Of a stretch of DNA of 23,841 nucleotides, positions 15,062-21,874 are shown piece after piece. The DNA is from a virus. Both the position numbers and the translations under genes were made by a program. Position 1 is the stretch's first letter, and the number at the start of each line of letters is the position of its first letter. The stretch covers positions 1-23,841 of IMG/VR virus record IMGVR_UViG_3300042313_000018; one strand, written 5' to 3'. The notes beneath the pieces were generated by a model, which had not been told where the DNA came from, did no database searches, and was given only the letters and a program-made list of their open reading frames with translations.

Positions 15062-16474
15062 TTAGGAAGGCACAACGATGTCACCTACACCAGCGCAGCT
15101 ATAGCAATCCTGAGTGTTCTCAGGAACGATGTAGCTCTGCACGGGGCAGCAAGAACCATAGAGGTTCTTGCTCTTCGGCATACGATGCAAGAAGGTGTGC
15201 ATGATGGTTGGGTCTTTGACCTGTGCGGCGAGACGGAACTGGGCTTGATAGAAGCCCGTTTTGCGCCAGCGGTTGCACTCCCAATCTGGATTCTTCCATT
15301 CCCAATCGCCAGCGTAGTTCTGGGTCATTTGTTGGGCTTGGCTGTATCCAGTCGAGGAAGGCATTGTCCACTTGCACATTGCTTTGTTCACCATAGCAAC
15401 CGAGATACCGAAGTCGGCATTGCGGTAAGCCTTGTTAGGAATGTAAGCGCATCCGTTTTCAAGAACAGTCTTGATGTAACGTGGAACGCGAACGAGACGC
15501 GCCCATGTCGAAGGATCAGCTTCGTTGAATGGAGCGAGTCCAGCGTTGAAGGCAGTGTCAGCGTTGAAACGAGCGGAGTTGATGTCGTAACCGAAGGCGT
15601 AGTCGCCGATGATACGATTGATTCCGAGTTTCAGACGGGTGAGACGTTCATCGAAGTCCGTGTTAGCATCCCAGTAACCATTGTTGCGCTTGGCTTGGAA
15701 GTAAAGCGCACGGCCAACTTGAGGATCGGGGATAACGATGTCGAGCAAAGGCTGACCAGTAGCGTCTTGGAGATCAAGGCGGAAAGCGTCATCTTCGTCT
15801 TGAAGATCAACGAGTGCGTCATCAAGCATATCGAGCGAGAGGTAAGCAATCTTGTTGAGATCAGCAGGAGCGAGCTTAACGCGAATCGCGCAAAGGTCGT
15901 AACCAGCTTCGTTGTTGACGGTGTGTTCTGGAACGAACCATGCTTGGTCATCGACCAATCCGCAGTAAGTTCCGTCATCCGTAGTGATACCCATCCATTT
16001 GTGTCCAGCACCACCGATGTAGTTGCTACGAAGGAACTCTTCGTGGACGTTCTTGGTGATACGGGCATTCGACTCCTCGAACTGAAGAATCTCTTCAGCA
16101 GGGAAAAGGCGGTAGAGAAGGCTCTCAACGCAAATCCAGTCAGTGGTCATCTCTTTACGGAGAAGCTCGAAAGTGTAGCTCTCAGTGCCGGGACGTTGAA
16201 TGACTTCTGGTTTGCTATCGCAAGAATCAGTCTCGCAATAGGTGTCGTTGATCGCACGGAAAGGGGTGCAAGGATCGTGGAATCCACGGCCAAAGCGAAA
16301 TGCTTTCTGTTCGGTTGTGTGGTTAAGAGGCCATGCTTGCTCCTCGAAACGTGTGAAGTATGCGCTATTAGTAACAAGCTTCTTCACATAGAGGTCGTTG
16401 AAATATTCGCGGCCCTCGCGGAAGAAACTGTCAATCTCAGCACATGAATTGAAATATAGCTGTTCTGATGCCAT
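15062..16474 (-). CDS. Major capsid protein candidate (470 aa)
   Basis: The gene follows a scaffold-like gene and precedes a decoration-like gene, and its product is the right size for a capsid subunit (470 aa). It begins MASEQLYFNSCAEIDSFFRE. Features include a Trp/Arg-rich N-terminal region (FRFGRGFHDPCTPFRAINDT), a long acidic helix (LSLDMLDDALVDLQDEDDAF) and a Cys-rich end (YGSCCPVQSYIVPENTQDC, YSCAG). No HK97-fold motif can be read directly. I chose ATG at 16474 because it follows an A-rich leader like its neighbours and gives an MA start. The frame stays open to ATG 16615 and TTG 16636, adding 47 or 54 residues, but that region looks like a structured leader. Confidence 0.65.
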   Translation of the reverse strand: MASEQLYFNSCAEIDSFFREGREYFNDLYVKKLVTNSAYFTRFEEQAWPLNHTTEQKAFRFGRGFHDPCTPFRAINDTYCETDSCDSKPEVIQRPGTESYTFELLRKEMTTDWICVESLLYRLFPAEEILQFEESNARITKNVHEEFLRSNYIGGAGHKWMGITTDDGTYCGLVDDQAWFVPEHTVNNEAGYDLCAIRVKLAPADLNKIAYLSLDMLDDALVDLQDEDDAFRLDLQDATGQPLLDIVIPDPQVGRALYFQAKRNNGYWDANTDFDERLTRLKLGINRIIGDYAFGYDINSARFNADTAFNAGLAPFNEADPSTWARLVRVPRYIKTVLENGCAYIPNKAYRNADFGISVAMVNKAMCKWTMPSSTGYSQAQQMTQNYAGDWEWKNPDWECNRWRKTGFYQAQFRLAAQVKDPTIMHTFLHRMPKSKNLYGSCCPVQSYIVPENTQDCYSCAGVGDIVVPS

Positions 16475-16536
16475 AATATTTAGTTTGTTTGATTGATTTT
16501 GGTTTTGGTTTAGTTTTGCACCGCTAACTATACCAT

Positions 16537-16655
16537 GAGGAATAGCAAGCAAGTGCTTGGTTTCCTCTGCTGGACTCAACCCAGAGTTTCTATCTGTCCA
16601 GAAATCGTTTTTCATGCGAGGTCGAAAACTCGCCAACCAGAGTGCGGTTGAGTCC
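16537..16655 (-). ncRNA. Possible structured 5' leader of the capsid gene
   Basis: In the - strand transcript, GGACTCAACC (16655-16646) can pair perfectly with GGTTGAGTCC (16581-16572), enclosing 64 bases that include a GCGAG/CTCGC hairpin. A second hairpin follows: GAGGAA (16567-16562) with TTCCTC (16542-16537), and an inner CAAGC/GCTTG stem with a 4-base loop. An A-rich unpaired stretch then leads to the capsid ATG. It matches no ribozyme or riboswitch consensus I know. The same bases are open in the capsid frame, so an N-terminal extension is the alternative. Confidence 0.4.
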
Positions 16656-16661
16656 CTAATT

Positions 16662-16677
16662 TTATCGTAAACGATAA
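16662..16677. promoter_or_regulatory. Dispersed palindrome copy 5, upstream of capsid leader
   Basis: TTATCGTAAACGATAA, perfect 6-bp arms. It lies between the terminator after the scaffold gene and the folded leader of the capsid gene, about 190 bp upstream of the capsid ATG. The remaining sequence 16678-16750 is A/T-rich non-coding DNA, where a promoter for the capsid transcript would be expected; I see no convincing consensus. Confidence 0.6.
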
Positions 16678-16750
16678 TTTCGGCTATCTCTTATGCGCCA
16701 CACTGCGATCATGTATTTACTATGTCAAGTAATATTTTTTAAAAAAGTTA

Positions 16751-16783
16751 GGGGGAGGTAGGACAAATAAATCTACCTCCCCC
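16751..16783 (-). terminator. Rho-independent terminator after the scaffold gene
   Basis: A perfect 11-bp stem (GGGGGAGGTAG with CTACCTCCCCC) around an 11-base loop is followed on the - strand by TAACTTTTTT. It lies 27 bp after the scaffold stop codon. On the + strand no T-run follows, so it acts on leftward transcription. Confidence 0.8.
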
Positions 16784-16810
16784 ATGACAACCAGAATTAG
16801 GAATGATGGG

Positions 16811-18097
16811 CTATGCAGTCAAGCGATTTTGCGGCGAAAACCTTGCGATTTTTGCAGCCAGTCCCTCTGTCATACTCATTCTTGGTTTCTGGGAATCCGA
16901 TGAACTTGGGTTAGACGAGATGCGTGATGATCCCTTAAGCTGTGCAATATACTCATCTTTTTCTTTAACCATCTCTTGATAAGCTTTGAGTTGTGCTTGC
17001 ACCTTTTGATATGCACGTCCTTGATGGATCAACCGATTCATATCTTCCACTGATGCTTGTTCACTCGTTTGTTGAGTTGCAGCAAGCGCAATGGCCTCGT
17101 CACGGGACAAGTCATACTTGATTCCCTTTTCCTTCATGTAGTCAACAATTGAATCTGGAATCGCAGTAGCGTTGTCGATTTCTTGTTGCGTGTTCTTGTA
17201 GCTTTCGCGCCATTGGTTCAGATACTTATTCCTTCCCTCTTGCTCTTTTTGCTTAGAGTTTTGAATTATATTCTGCTTGGTTTCTTCAAAGTTGACAAGA
17301 GCAGCGTGATGTCCTTGAGTTGCTTTGATGAAGCTGTTGACTTGCTCCGCGAATTGATACTGTTTGAATTGCGAGAGCGAGTTTGTGATTTCCTCGAACG
17401 CTTGGTCTCGATCTGTTTCTGCCGCTCTACGATCTTCTTCGGATGCCGCATTGAAGATGGAGGAGTTTGCATTGACAGCGCGGGAGAATACTGAAAGAAG
17501 CGTTGGATCGTTGGATAGCAATTGTCGCGCAGTATCGTAGGTATTCTTGATAGGATCGAGATAAGTTTTCTTGAAATCAGGATTGCTTGTGATGTCATGG
17601 AAATCCAATTTACTTCGGAGTTCCTTGATCTGTTCTGATAGTTGTTGCTCAACTTCAAGCTTCTCTTGGCTGGCTTTGTTGAGTTGTTCTTGGTAATGGT
17701 TCGCTTCTTTGGTCGATGTTGATTCGGATACCATTCGCTCAAGCTCTTGGATTTTCGTTTCAAACTTGGGGATTTCGTCCTTTTTGTATTTTTCAAGTTC
17801 TTCTTTGAGCTTGCGGTTTTCTTCGATTTGTCGTTCAACGAAGCCTTTTTTCTTACCTGTCCGGTCAGACGTGATTTCAGCTTCGGTAATTCCAGTTGGT
17901 TCTTCTGGTGGTTCTTCTTCATTGTATTTAGGTATTCCAAGATTAGGGTCGCCGATGTTGGTTGCGCTTGGCTTACCATCATCAGTTTGTTGTTTGCTGA
18001 ACTTCTTGAGGAAGTCAGATGTGTTACCTTTAATTGGAACTTGAGGTTTTGCCTTAAGTTCCTTGATTACTTCTGCTGTGTCGTTTGTGTCTGCCAT
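16811..18097 (-). CDS. Scaffolding protein candidate, coiled-coil rich (428 aa)
   Basis: A highly charged 428-residue protein without membrane segments. The N-terminal 80 residues are disordered and acidic/Pro-rich (EEEPPEEPTGITEAEI). Residues about 86-165 form a strong coiled coil (RQIEENRKLKEELEKYKKDE, ELERMV, EVEQQLSEQIKELRSKL), with further helices to about 385. The end is a Ser-rich linker and a basic tail (AKIARFSPQNRLTA), a plausible capsid-binding segment. Length, composition and position between portal and capsid fit an internal scaffold that leaves or is degraded on maturation. A clear terminator follows. No protease gene is visible in the window. Confidence 0.7.
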   Translation of the reverse strand: MADTNDTAEVIKELKAKPQVPIKGNTSDFLKKFSKQQTDDGKPSATNIGDPNLGIPKYNEEEPPEEPTGITEAEITSDRTGKKKGFVERQIEENRKLKEELEKYKKDEIPKFETKIQELERMVSESTSTKEANHYQEQLNKASQEKLEVEQQLSEQIKELRSKLDFHDITSNPDFKKTYLDPIKNTYDTARQLLSNDPTLLSVFSRAVNANSSIFNAASEEDRRAAETDRDQAFEEITNSLSQFKQYQFAEQVNSFIKATQGHHAALVNFEETKQNIIQNSKQKEQEGRNKYLNQWRESYKNTQQEIDNATAIPDSIVDYMKEKGIKYDLSRDEAIALAATQQTSEQASVEDMNRLIHQGRAYQKVQAQLKAYQEMVKEKDEYIAQLKGSSRISSNPSSSDSQKPRMSMTEGLAAKIARFSPQNRLTA

Positions 18098-18100
18098 AAA

Positions 18101-18346
18101 TTAGATTTCATCGAGGTCTGGATCAACTGTGCTGTCCGCTGGCTCTTTATGCCTTGCAGCAGACTTTGCTTTTTTGAATGCTCCTTGCTCTTCTGTTCCA
18201 ATAGCTTCAATAGTTTTGATTGCATGGATTAACGTGGTTACTCCTTCTGGTGGGTTTACGTTAAGTAGCAAGTATGCTTGTAGCTTGTTCCAGTCTTCGT
18301 GTGTGGTTATTGCTGCACATAGGGATTTTACTTTATCTGTTGTCAT
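18101..18346 (-). CDS. Small hypothetical head-module protein (81 aa)
   Basis: An 81-residue protein starting MTTDKVKSLCAAITTHEDWN, predicted mostly helical, with an acidic end (STVDPDLDEI). Its start overlaps the stop of the 195-aa gene and it ends 3 bp before the scaffold start, so all three are probably co-translated. No family recognised. Genes of this size between portal and scaffold often encode minor head components, but nothing in the sequence shows this directly. Confidence 0.55.
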   Translation of the reverse strand: MTTDKVKSLCAAITTHEDWNKLQAYLLLNVNPPEGVTTLIHAIKTIEAIGTEEQGAFKKAKSAARHKEPADSTVDPDLDEI

Positions 18347-18930
18347 TCTTTTGGTAGTTGTGTTTGAAGCCAGTCAGCCCAACGCTTTTGCATTGGAGTT
18401 ATTGTTCCTACTGATTCATCTCCAGCAATAATACGAGCTAAAAAATTTTGTTTTAGCGGAGTTTTATCTTGAATTTTACCATATTGCATTCCGGCAATTG
18501 ATTTTTCTTGTTCTGGAGTCAGATTAAATTTTGGAATAATTTGTTTTTCTTCAATGAATTTTTTAATAAATTCATTTTTATTTTCTCCAGAAATAACGCG
18601 AGGTGATTTAGGGGATTCGTCTGGTTGTGCAAAAAATGGAAGTTCTTGTGATTCTCTTTGTTTTGCAAACTCTACTGCTTTTCGTGTAATAGATTTATTT
18701 AAATCTGGATTTACAATATTTAATTTATCTGCTGGAGTAGAAAGAAGATATTTCAATTCATTATCATCAAGTGTTGGAACCATCGTAGGAATAAGTTTCT
18801 CCCCCGTTCCCCAATCAATGCCAATAGACAATTCGGTAGAAACATCTTTAGGATTATCAAGTCTTGGAATCGCACCAAGAAATCCTGTTCCCTTTATTGT
18901 ATTATCTGGCCGAAGATTATTTGCGTTCAT
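18343..18930 (-). CDS. Conserved-looking phage virion-module protein (195 aa)
   Basis: The first 100 residues hold a pattern I associate with phage structural genes: GTGFLGAIPRLDNPKDVSTE, then LSIGIDWGTGEKLIPTMVPT, DDNELKYLL and AVEFAKQRESQELPFF. The second half is charged and helical (NEFIKKFIEEKQIIPKFNLT) and ends RWADWLQTQLPKE. No catalytic motif or membrane segment is seen. The start overlaps the portal stop by 4 bp, and the stop overlaps the next gene. A minor head or internal virion protein is the best guess; the biochemical function is unknown. Confidence 0.55.
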   Translation of the reverse strand: MNANNLRPDNTIKGTGFLGAIPRLDNPKDVSTELSIGIDWGTGEKLIPTMVPTLDDNELKYLLSTPADKLNIVNPDLNKSITRKAVEFAKQRESQELPFFAQPDESPKSPRVISGENKNEFIKKFIEEKQIIPKFNLTPEQEKSIAGMQYGKIQDKTPLKQNFLARIIAGDESVGTITPMQKRWADWLQTQLPKE

Positions 18931-21434
18931 AGTGTTGCTGGAGGTGGTTCTTCTGTTTCCATCTCAACTTCTTCGGTTCCTTCTGGAGTCTCAACCTCTT
19001 CGGTTTCAGTCTCGGTTTCTTCCAGTTCCTCTTCTTCCATTTCTGGCTCTTCCATCTCTGGGGCTTGCTTTCCTTGCATTGCCGCCTGCTTGGATTTCTC
19101 CTTTTGAATCTCGGCGCGAGCTTTAGCTTTCTGAAGCGCAAGTTGAGTGATGCCTTGTTCTTTACGTTGCTCAGTGCGTTGAGCGTGACTGATCGAAGCC
19201 TTACCAACTGAAATATCAGCAAGTTTCTTCTTGGTATCAATCTCAATGCCAGATTTAGCAGCGAGGTATTGAAGTTTGATGTCTTCCTCGGAGTTAGGTT
19301 GACCTTGTTTTTGAGCTTCAGCTTGAGCCATTTCAACGTAAACTTGTTGAAGTTGATCTGCCATTCCTTGTGCTTCTTGCATTCCACCCATGAATTGTTT
19401 CAAGAAATCCTGCTTGGATTCATCCTTGGCGATATACTCAACGTGCGCCATGATATGACCACCTTTAAATTTAACAGAACGAACTGCAAGCGATAGGTCT
19501 GCCAGTTCTGGTTGACCACCTTGAACTGCTTGCATGGTCATCTGCAACTGCATCATCATATCTTGCAAGTGACCAACAGCGTGTTCGATATGCGGATCAG
19601 TTGGCAGCACAGGGAAGTTTTGTGGATTAACAAACGCATCTGTCATTCCAGCGTTTTCAAATCCGATTACGCGAGCAGTATCAGTAATCTTAGTTGGCTT
19701 GGTATTCCGGTAACGGGCTACGTTGTCTCGGCCAGATAGTGCTGCGATTGCGTCTTTAACTGCGTTCTCTTGCCCTTCGTTGGCTGGAGTAATTGCCGTA
19801 ATCTGCAATAGTTTCTCTGCCGTGATTAGTTTGAACGATGGACTACCTGCTCCGCTGATAAGATTGGAACGAATGCTGGTGATATTTTTAAATGCCGCAG
19901 CTTCTTTAGGAGTTCCAAGTTCTTCAAGAATCTCATAGAACTTCTTAACATACTCATATCCATCATCGCTGGATTTAGCACTTACAAAGCGTTTGTAGAG
20001 TTGTTTGAAATAAAGGGTTTGGCACTCGTTGAAACGTCGGATTTGCGTTCCAGATAGTTTTGCTGACTCAGCTGCATCCAATTCTGCCTCACCCTTCGTG
20101 CGTTGTTTTCCTCCAGCGGTAGGAGCGTTGATGCGATACTGACCCATGCCCCGATACATATCTCCCATGAAGAATTGCATGAAACTCATGCTTTCTGCTA
20201 CTGGAAGTTGGAAGCGGTTTTGAATGAACTTTGCGCCATCTGGCATTACGCTAATTGGCAACCATTCCATCTGCTTTAGCATCTTCGTTGAATCTGGCCC
20301 CTGCCCTTCGATCATCAACATGGAGTTAAGTCGGACAGCATCAACCAATGAGTTCATCGTGAAGTCATATTGGCGGCAGGCTACGAACGCTGATTCCGCT
20401 TGGCTCTTGATGTCTTGGAATAGTCCACTACCTACCGAGTCGGTAAGCATATACATAATTTCATCCCATGCGTTGAAGAGTCCAACCTTGAGCATCATAA
20501 AGCCATGCTGAGTCCTGATGTCATCTTCACTAATTTTACCCGCTCCCTTGATGTTGGAATTGATGTAATCAGCAATCGGTTGATAGTCTTGGAGGATAAT
20601 CGCCTTGCTAATCTTGCCATCGAACTCTCTCCAGTAAACTTCGTATAGGTCGATTTTTTGGTTAACGGAAAGTGACCAGTTGAATCCTGACTCACTGATC
20701 GTGCGGAAGAAATCCTCGCGTGTTTTACGATGGTTTGTAAATGCGCGATGGAATCGGATAGCGTCAATTGCTGCATCCACATTCCAACCCATTGCTTCTG
20801 CCGCCGCACGATTCTCAATCTTCTTGTAAAGCTCGTATGGAGTCAAACGGACACGCCTGACAAACTCCTCAAGGTTGCAAAAGTCGATCCTAATGTCGTC
20901 TGGAAAGAGAAGGTCAGAGAGGAAGACGTGTTCTGGCATCCATCCAAGTGGACTATCCCACATTCCAATTCCTTTTCCATACAACAACATTTCCTCAAGG
21001 TCTTGTTCTGTGTTGTAGAGGTATCCCGGCCACTCTCTGATTGCTTGGTCAAAGGCAATTGCAATGTTTTCTGAGTTAACGAGTCGTTCTTTTTCATTGC
21101 CGAATTTACTTTTGATTGTGCAGCAAGCTTGCCGTTCTGTAATTACATCGTAGTAACTCGACTTCTGGTTATCAACGATAAAACTAAGTTGACCATAATT
21201 GACATCCGATTGCCAAGGAAGTCGCTTTTCGGCAAGCTTGCTGTAACCCGTGGGGGGAAAAGATTTGTATGCCTTATAGATACGTATACGTTTGTTCTCG
21301 CGCCCGATATTTGCAAGTCGTAGATTATTTGCAATGTTCCAGCAATGCGAAGCGTTGGAGATTCGTGTTTCTGGTGGATTGCCATCTTGATCGAGCGTGG
21401 CAAGGGAAAATGAGTCGTTACCAATTGAGAGCAT
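18927..21434 (-). CDS. Portal protein (835 aa)
   Basis: A large protein next to the terminase and head genes. It begins MLSIGNDSFSLATLDQDGNP. The region around residues 60-180 (GYSKLAEKRLPWQSDVNYGQ, WPGYLYNTEQDLEEMLLYGK, GIGMWDS) matches the N-terminal wing of podovirus-type portals, followed by the mixed stem/clip region and MSFMQFFMGDMYRGMGQYRI near 420. Residues about 690-790 are Gln/Lys-rich coiled coil (the barrel-like tail), and the last 45 residues are almost entirely Glu, Thr and Pro. The 12-mer portal forms the DNA channel and terminase dock. Length is at the high end for portals because of the coiled-coil and acidic tail. No Shine-Dalgarno is seen. Confidence 0.8.
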   Translation of the reverse strand: MLSIGNDSFSLATLDQDGNPPETRISNASHCWNIANNLRLANIGRENKRIRIYKAYKSFPPTGYSKLAEKRLPWQSDVNYGQLSFIVDNQKSSYYDVITERQACCTIKSKFGNEKERLVNSENIAIAFDQAIREWPGYLYNTEQDLEEMLLYGKGIGMWDSPLGWMPEHVFLSDLLFPDDIRIDFCNLEEFVRRVRLTPYELYKKIENRAAAEAMGWNVDAAIDAIRFHRAFTNHRKTREDFFRTISESGFNWSLSVNQKIDLYEVYWREFDGKISKAIILQDYQPIADYINSNIKGAGKISEDDIRTQHGFMMLKVGLFNAWDEIMYMLTDSVGSGLFQDIKSQAESAFVACRQYDFTMNSLVDAVRLNSMLMIEGQGPDSTKMLKQMEWLPISVMPDGAKFIQNRFQLPVAESMSFMQFFMGDMYRGMGQYRINAPTAGGKQRTKGEAELDAAESAKLSGTQIRRFNECQTLYFKQLYKRFVSAKSSDDGYEYVKKFYEILEELGTPKEAAAFKNITSIRSNLISGAGSPSFKLITAEKLLQITAITPANEGQENAVKDAIAALSGRDNVARYRNTKPTKITDTARVIGFENAGMTDAFVNPQNFPVLPTDPHIEHAVGHLQDMMMQLQMTMQAVQGGQPELADLSLAVRSVKFKGGHIMAHVEYIAKDESKQDFLKQFMGGMQEAQGMADQLQQVYVEMAQAEAQKQGQPNSEEDIKLQYLAAKSGIEIDTKKKLADISVGKASISHAQRTEQRKEQGITQLALQKAKARAEIQKEKSKQAAMQGKQAPEMEEPEMEEEELEETETETEEVETPEGTEEVEMETEEPPPATL

Positions 21435-21446
21435 AGGATTTTATTT

Positions 21447-21462
21447 TTATCTTTTAGGATAA
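21447..21462. promoter_or_regulatory. Degenerate relative of the dispersed palindrome upstream of portal
   Basis: TTATCTTTTAGGATAA keeps the TTATC/GATAA arms but not the inner G and C. It lies 12 bp upstream of the portal ATG and overlaps the stop of the 125-aa gene, so it has the same placement as the true copies. It is listed as a weak member. Confidence 0.3.
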
Positions 21463-21831
21463 TGAATTCAAGGCATTTCTTCGTTTGTTACATGAACTAC
21501 ATCCGCGAGCCTTATGCTCAAGTTTAGTTCCAAGAACTTTATCTGTAGCCGCAGCTACTGTGTGAATAGCTTGGGCGATACGATCACCAAGACCATCGCT
21601 ATACCAACAACGATCACTTGGTTGCCGTTGGCAAGTTTGATCCTCTACCATTTGTTCGATGTTACTTGGAAGATCAACCCCATTGGATCGGTAGTCTTTT
21701 TGAATATTCTGAATAAGACTATTCCATGTGCTTCCATAAACTATCGCTGGATATACGACATCATTGCGCTTGATCTCATATCGCCAGAACCACCCTCCGA
21801 CAGGTGCGAGGTTTTTGTTTTTCAGTTTCAT
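21454..21831 (-). CDS. Hypothetical protein with C-terminal Cys motif (125 aa)
   Basis: A 125-residue protein with an aromatic N-terminal part (GGWFWRYEIKRNDVVYPAIV), a polar middle with several Cys (EDQTCQRQPSDRCWYSDG) and the end ARGCSSCNKRRNALNSL, where Cys-x-x-Cys sits in a basic helix. I do not know a named family. It is the first gene of the leftward run, divergent from the terminase, with 36 bp between the two starts. Packaging-adjacent position could suit a small-terminase or adaptor role, but no helix-turn-helix is visible, so no function is assigned. Confidence 0.55.
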   Translation of the reverse strand: MKLKNKNLAPVGGWFWRYEIKRNDVVYPAIVYGSTWNSLIQNIQKDYRSNGVDLPSNIEQMVEDQTCQRQPSDRCWYSDGLGDRIAQAIHTVAAATDKVLGTKLEHKARGCSSCNKRRNALNSLS

Positions 21832-21845
21832 CTTGCCTTTGCACG

Positions 21846-21874
21846 GAAAATATATTTTCTTATTGATATGTCAA
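21846..21874 (-). promoter_or_regulatory. Possible divergent promoter with A/T palindrome
   Basis: Leftward TTGACA (21874-21869) is followed after 16 bp by TATTTT (21852-21847), a sigma-70-like arrangement aimed at the 125-aa gene and the portal. The -10 overlaps a perfect 14-bp palindrome GAAAATATATTTTC (21846-21859) that fills the gap between the divergent starts. The leader would be only about 10 bases. The call is by consensus alone. Confidence 0.35.

Noticed and set aside
15185-16447. 420-codon open frame on the + strand opposite the capsid gene
   Set aside because: It is a shadow of the G/C-rich capsid reading frame. It lacks motifs, contradicts the transcription direction of the block and has no context for expression.
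16482-16636. Capsid start at TTG 16636 or ATG 16615
   Set aside because: Not fully excluded, but the region folds as a leader and ATG 16474 has the same A-rich upstream context and MA start as neighbouring genes.
16520-16660. tRNA or hammerhead ribozyme in the capsid leader
   Set aside because: A T-loop-like TTCGA and stems are present, but no acceptor/anticodon layout and no CUGANGA/GAAA core could be assembled.
16690-16728. TTGACA on the - strand as a capsid promoter
   Set aside because: The -35-like box is good, but no TATAAT-like hexamer occurs at 15-19 bp, so it was not listed as a promoter.
19500-20820. Short + strand frames opposite the portal
   Set aside because: Each is under 115 codons, antisense to a well-supported gene, and shows no motif or ordered spacing.
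21157-21185. TTATCAACGATAA inside the portal gene as another palindrome copy
   Set aside because: The centre is three bases and one inner arm base differs, so the half-site spacing does not match the family.
21514-21867. N-terminal extension of the terminase frame by 118 codons
   Set aside because: It lies wholly antisense to the 125-aa gene, has no terminase motif and would give an oversized protein. ATG 21868 gives a normal length.
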